Notes under the pieces: model-generated
Told to the model about the DNA's origin: nothing
Database searches by the model: none
Seen by the model: the letters and a program-made list of their open reading frames with translations, nothing else
NCBI GenBank assembly: GCA_022410635.1
Contig: JAJVDF010000215.1
Location: 1,477,604-1,541,603 of the forward strand
Reading direction: 5' to 3'
Length of the DNA stretch: 64,000 bases
DNA from: Tretioscincus oriximinensis
Lineage: Eukaryota; Chordata; Lepidosauria; Squamata; Gymnophthalmidae
In this document: one piece after another, positions 61,125-64,000 of the stretch
Numbering within the stretch: position 1 is the first letter of the stretch
Layout of the letters: the number at the start of each line of letters is the position of its first letter
Made by a program: the position numbers and the translations under genes

Positions 61125-61785
61125 CCCCAGAGGGTCAACGAACCTTCCAGAAGAGGTGGTGATAGCTAGCAGCCTGGAAACTTTAAGACAGGATTATACA
61201 GGTTTATGGACATCAAGGTATAAATAGGTACTGGGATGGATGGATCATTTGGTGCTGCCTCCGGGATACAGCAGTAGGCAGTACTCCTGAAACACCATTT
61301 GCACAGCGGCAGCTGGTGCAGTTTGGGGCTGGGAGGGTGCAGGTTCCTCCAGCTTCAGCAAAGTTAGGAAAGCGGCTGGAAGGAGGCACATTAAGGCATC
61401 TACTGGTCTCTCTCTCAGTCTGCAAGTTGAATATCAATACAAAATGGCACCTCTACGTAGACTGAGAGACTGTAGCCCCTCCTAGGCAGCCCTCCTATTG
61501 GTTCTGGGATCGGCGACCCCTTTTGCCAACTAAAAAAAGCTGCTTGGAGCTTTTTGATTTGTTGGCAGCTCCTCTATGAAAGGAAATTTTATAATTGATT
61601 TTAATCTCTGAGTGTTCGCCGAACCCCACGAACACAGTGGCCAATGGACACTGCATTTGCAGGAAGTCAAGAACAGATATGTATTTTGCCTTCTTCTGTT
61701 CCGACTGCCCAGGTGCAACTGGTGGGCCTCTGTGTGAGATGGGCTCTGGCCCCATTCAAAACCTTCTCATGTTCCTAAACCATCC
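61125..61785 (+). mobile_element. CR1 LINE 3' end interrupted by about 350 bp
   Basis: AGGTGGTGATAGCTAGCAGC to CATTTGCACAGC, then foreign sequence, then GCATTTGCAGGAAGTCAAGA to CTTCTCATGTTCC. Confidence 0.7.
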
Positions 61786-62140
61786 CAGACATATGGTTGC
61801 CCAACCCCTTTTTGAGGACTTCCAGTGAAAGAGAACTCACCACCTCCTGTGGCAAACTGTTCCACTGGGTTATCATTCTTACTTTCAGAATTTTTTTCTG
61901 ATATCTAATTTAAATCTACTTCTTTGCAGTTTCATCCCATTGTTTCTAATTCTTCCATGTACCAATGAAAACAAAGATGATGCCTCTGCTCTGTCACAGT
62001 CCTTCAGACATTTGTAGACCATTATCAGTCGTCCTCTCAATCTTCTCCTTTGCAAACTAAACAGCTTTAGATCTTTTAACCGTTCCTCATAGGACATGAA
62101 TTCCAGATCATTCACCATCCTTGTAACTCTCCCCTGATCA
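61786..62140 (-). mobile_element. CR1 LINE C-terminal fragment, second subfamily
   Basis: The minus strand encodes MSYEERLKDLKLFSLQRRRL then RGRLIMVYKCLKDC and [10 protein letters not shown]. It abuts the end of the next CR1 copy. Confidence 0.8.
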
Positions 62141-63772
62141 TAAGAACATAAGAAGAAACATACTGGATCAGGCCACAGCCCATCTAGTCCAGCATTCTGT
62201 CTCACACAGAGGCCCACCAGATGCACCTGGGCAGTATGAACAGAGGAAAGCAAAATATGCAGCTGTTCGTGACTCCCTGCAAATGGTATTTCAGGAGTCC
62301 TGCCTGTTGCTCCATCCCGGAGGCAACATCCAGACATCCATCCTAGTACCCATTTATACCCCTGGTGTCCATAAATCTGTCTAGTCCTGCCTTGAAACTA
62401 TCCAAGCTATTAGCTACCACTACCACTTCAGGAAATAAATTCCACAGGCCGATGACCCTCTGGGTGAAAAAATACTTTCCTTTGTCTGTTCTCACTTTTC
62501 TACCCAACAGTTTTAAGGAGTGCCCTCTGGTCCTAGTGTTGTGTGATAGAGAAAACATTTTTTCTTTATTCACCCTGTCCATCCCATGCACGAGTTTGTA
62601 CACTTTAATCAGATCACCTCTCAAAAGTCACCTTTCGAGGCTAAAGAGGCCCAGACGTTGCAGCCTGACTTCATAAGGGAGGTGCTCCAGACCTTTGATC
62701 ATTTTTGTTGCCCTTTTCTGCACCTTCTTTAGTTCCACAATATCCCTCTTGAGATGTGGTGACCAGAATTGAACACACTATTCCAAATGTGGCCTCACCA
62801 CAGATTTATAAAGAGGCAAAACAACATTTGCTGACTTGTTTTCGATTCCTTTCTCATTAACCCTAACATGGAATTTGCCTTTTTTGCTGCTGCTGCACAC
62901 TGGGTTGACATTTTCATTGAATTGTCCACCAACACCCCAAGATCCTTTTCTTGCTCGGTTACAGAAAGCTTGGTTCCCATCAGGTGGTAGGAGTAGTTGG
63001 GGTTCTTTGCCCCAATATGCATGACCTTGCACTTGCTTAAGTTGAAGTGCATTTGCCACTTTGATGCCCACTCATCCAATTTCAATAGATCACTCTGGAG
63101 TGCCTTACAATCCTTTTCAGTTTTCACTACCCTGAACAGTTTAGTATCGTTCTTGGCTACTTCACTATTTACCTTGGCATCCAGATAGTTTATGAATATA
63201 TTGAAAAGCAAAGGTCCCAGTACAGACCCCTGGGGTACCCCACTTCTTACCTCTTTCCACTCAGAGAATTGTCCATTTATTACTACCCTATGTTTTCTAT
63301 CTTTTAGCCAATTTCCAATCCAGGACAAAGTCTGTCCTCTTATACCACGAGTGTTGAGCTTTTTTAGAAGCCTTTGATGAGGGACTTTATCAAAAGCCTT
63401 CTGAAAATCTAGATAGACAATATCAACTGGATCCCCTTTATCTACATCGTTGTTAACAGCCTCAAAGAATTCTAGCAAGTTTGCAAGGCATGATTTACCT
63501 TTGAAGAAACCATGCTGAGTTTCATTCAGCAATGTGTCCTTCTCCATGTGTTTAGTAATTTTATCCTTAATTATGGTTTCCAACATTTTTCCTGAAACCT
63601 GCTCCAGTTTTATCAATGCCCCTTTTAAATTGCCCATCCCAGAATTGAACACAGTATTCTGTGGTTTGGTCAAAGTACTGTAAAGAGGAATCATTACTTC
63701 ATGTGATCGAGATTCTATGCTCCTCTTAACACTCTCTAGGATTGTGTTTGCCTTTTTTTGCAGCTGTTTCAC
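62141..63772 (-). pseudogene. CR1 LINE ORF2 (reverse transcriptase) to 3' end, inactive
   Basis: A 325-codon open frame (63772 down to 62795) carries LDFQKAFDKVPHQRLLKKL, SGVPQGSVLGPLLFNIFIN and DDSM-like LGVLVDNSMKM blocks. The catalytic FADD motif is missing: the text reads EVAKNDTKLF where CR1 has KFADDTKLF. Later frames encode LVHGMDRVNKEKMFSLSHNT, and the 3' end is ...TTCTTATGTTCTTATG at 62141. Its first 60-odd residues come from a different part of CR1 (see findings). Confidence 0.85.
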
Positions 63773-64000
63773 ATTGTTGTCTCATGTTTAGTCTGTAATC
63801 TATCAGGTTCATACCATCTAAACCAACAAGTACTCAGAGGTGCCATAATTATCTTCAGCCCTGCAACTCTTATTACTACACTTACCCTGCTCCCCTTTTC
63901 CTTGTTGGTTTTATGTTTTTGTGTGGATTTTTTCCCCTCATAATAGTTTGTAATTACTATACAATATTATATTAATAAACTACATATCATAGAAATTCCA

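Noticed and set aside
61885..62337. 150-codon minus frame as a host gene
   Set aside because: It joins the 3' end of one CR1 copy to the C-terminal part of another.

Overview
The window is nuclear DNA from a vertebrate, most likely a squamate reptile (lizard or snake). The evidence is long introns, dense CR1 and L2 LINE fragments, tRNA-derived SINEs, a young L1 3' end of squamate type, Penelope-like tails and many small DNA transposons. The species cannot be named from the sequence. Isolated N bases suggest a draft assembly.

Three protein-coding genes are supported, all reconstructed by joining exons with GT..AG borders and matching phases. (1) CCDC115, minus strand, running off the left edge; one good coding exon (514-642) and a probable short first exon (2856-2876). 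(2) IMP4, plus strand, nine exons from 3132 to 17705, complete at 291 codons plus stop. (3) PTPN18, minus strand, fifteen core exons from 57240 down to 20013, predicted 495 residues; an extra in-frame exon at 24491-24592 would make it 529. CCDC115 and IMP4 are head to head across about 250 bp carrying YY1-like and CCAAT motifs. IMP4 and PTPN18 converge, with stop codons about 2.3 kb apart.

IMP4 belongs to the nucleolar U3 snoRNP (Mpp10-Imp3-Imp4 module), which processes 18S rRNA. CCDC115 is the relative of yeast Vma22, a V-ATPase assembly factor. PTPN18 is a PEST-family tyrosine phosphatase; its [10 protein letters not shown] loop, WPD loop, pTyr loop, Q loop and C-terminal homology tail are all intact. 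No functional link among the three is implied; CCDC115 and IMP4 probably share a promoter.

The rest is introns and flank filled with repeats. 1-2855: CCDC115 intron. 3135-17592: IMP4 introns, with an L1 insertion bearing an 18-bp target duplication, two mariner-like MITEs, hAT-like elements, SINEs and CR1 pieces. 17706-20012: convergent 3' flanks with two Helitron-like elements. 20081-57147: PTPN18 introns with L2, CR1, SINE, hAT, Helitron-like and foldback elements. 57241-64000: PTPN18 upstream flank, ending in several CR1 copies including a chimeric reverse-transcriptase ORF.

The most unusual material is repeat structure: a Penelope-like tail with a hammerhead-like fold in several copies, a dispersed family of about 180-bp full-length palindromes, a cluster of four hairpins at 27.07-27.61 kb, and several nested insertions with exact target duplications. 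No prokaryote-type system, CRISPR array or rRNA gene was seen.
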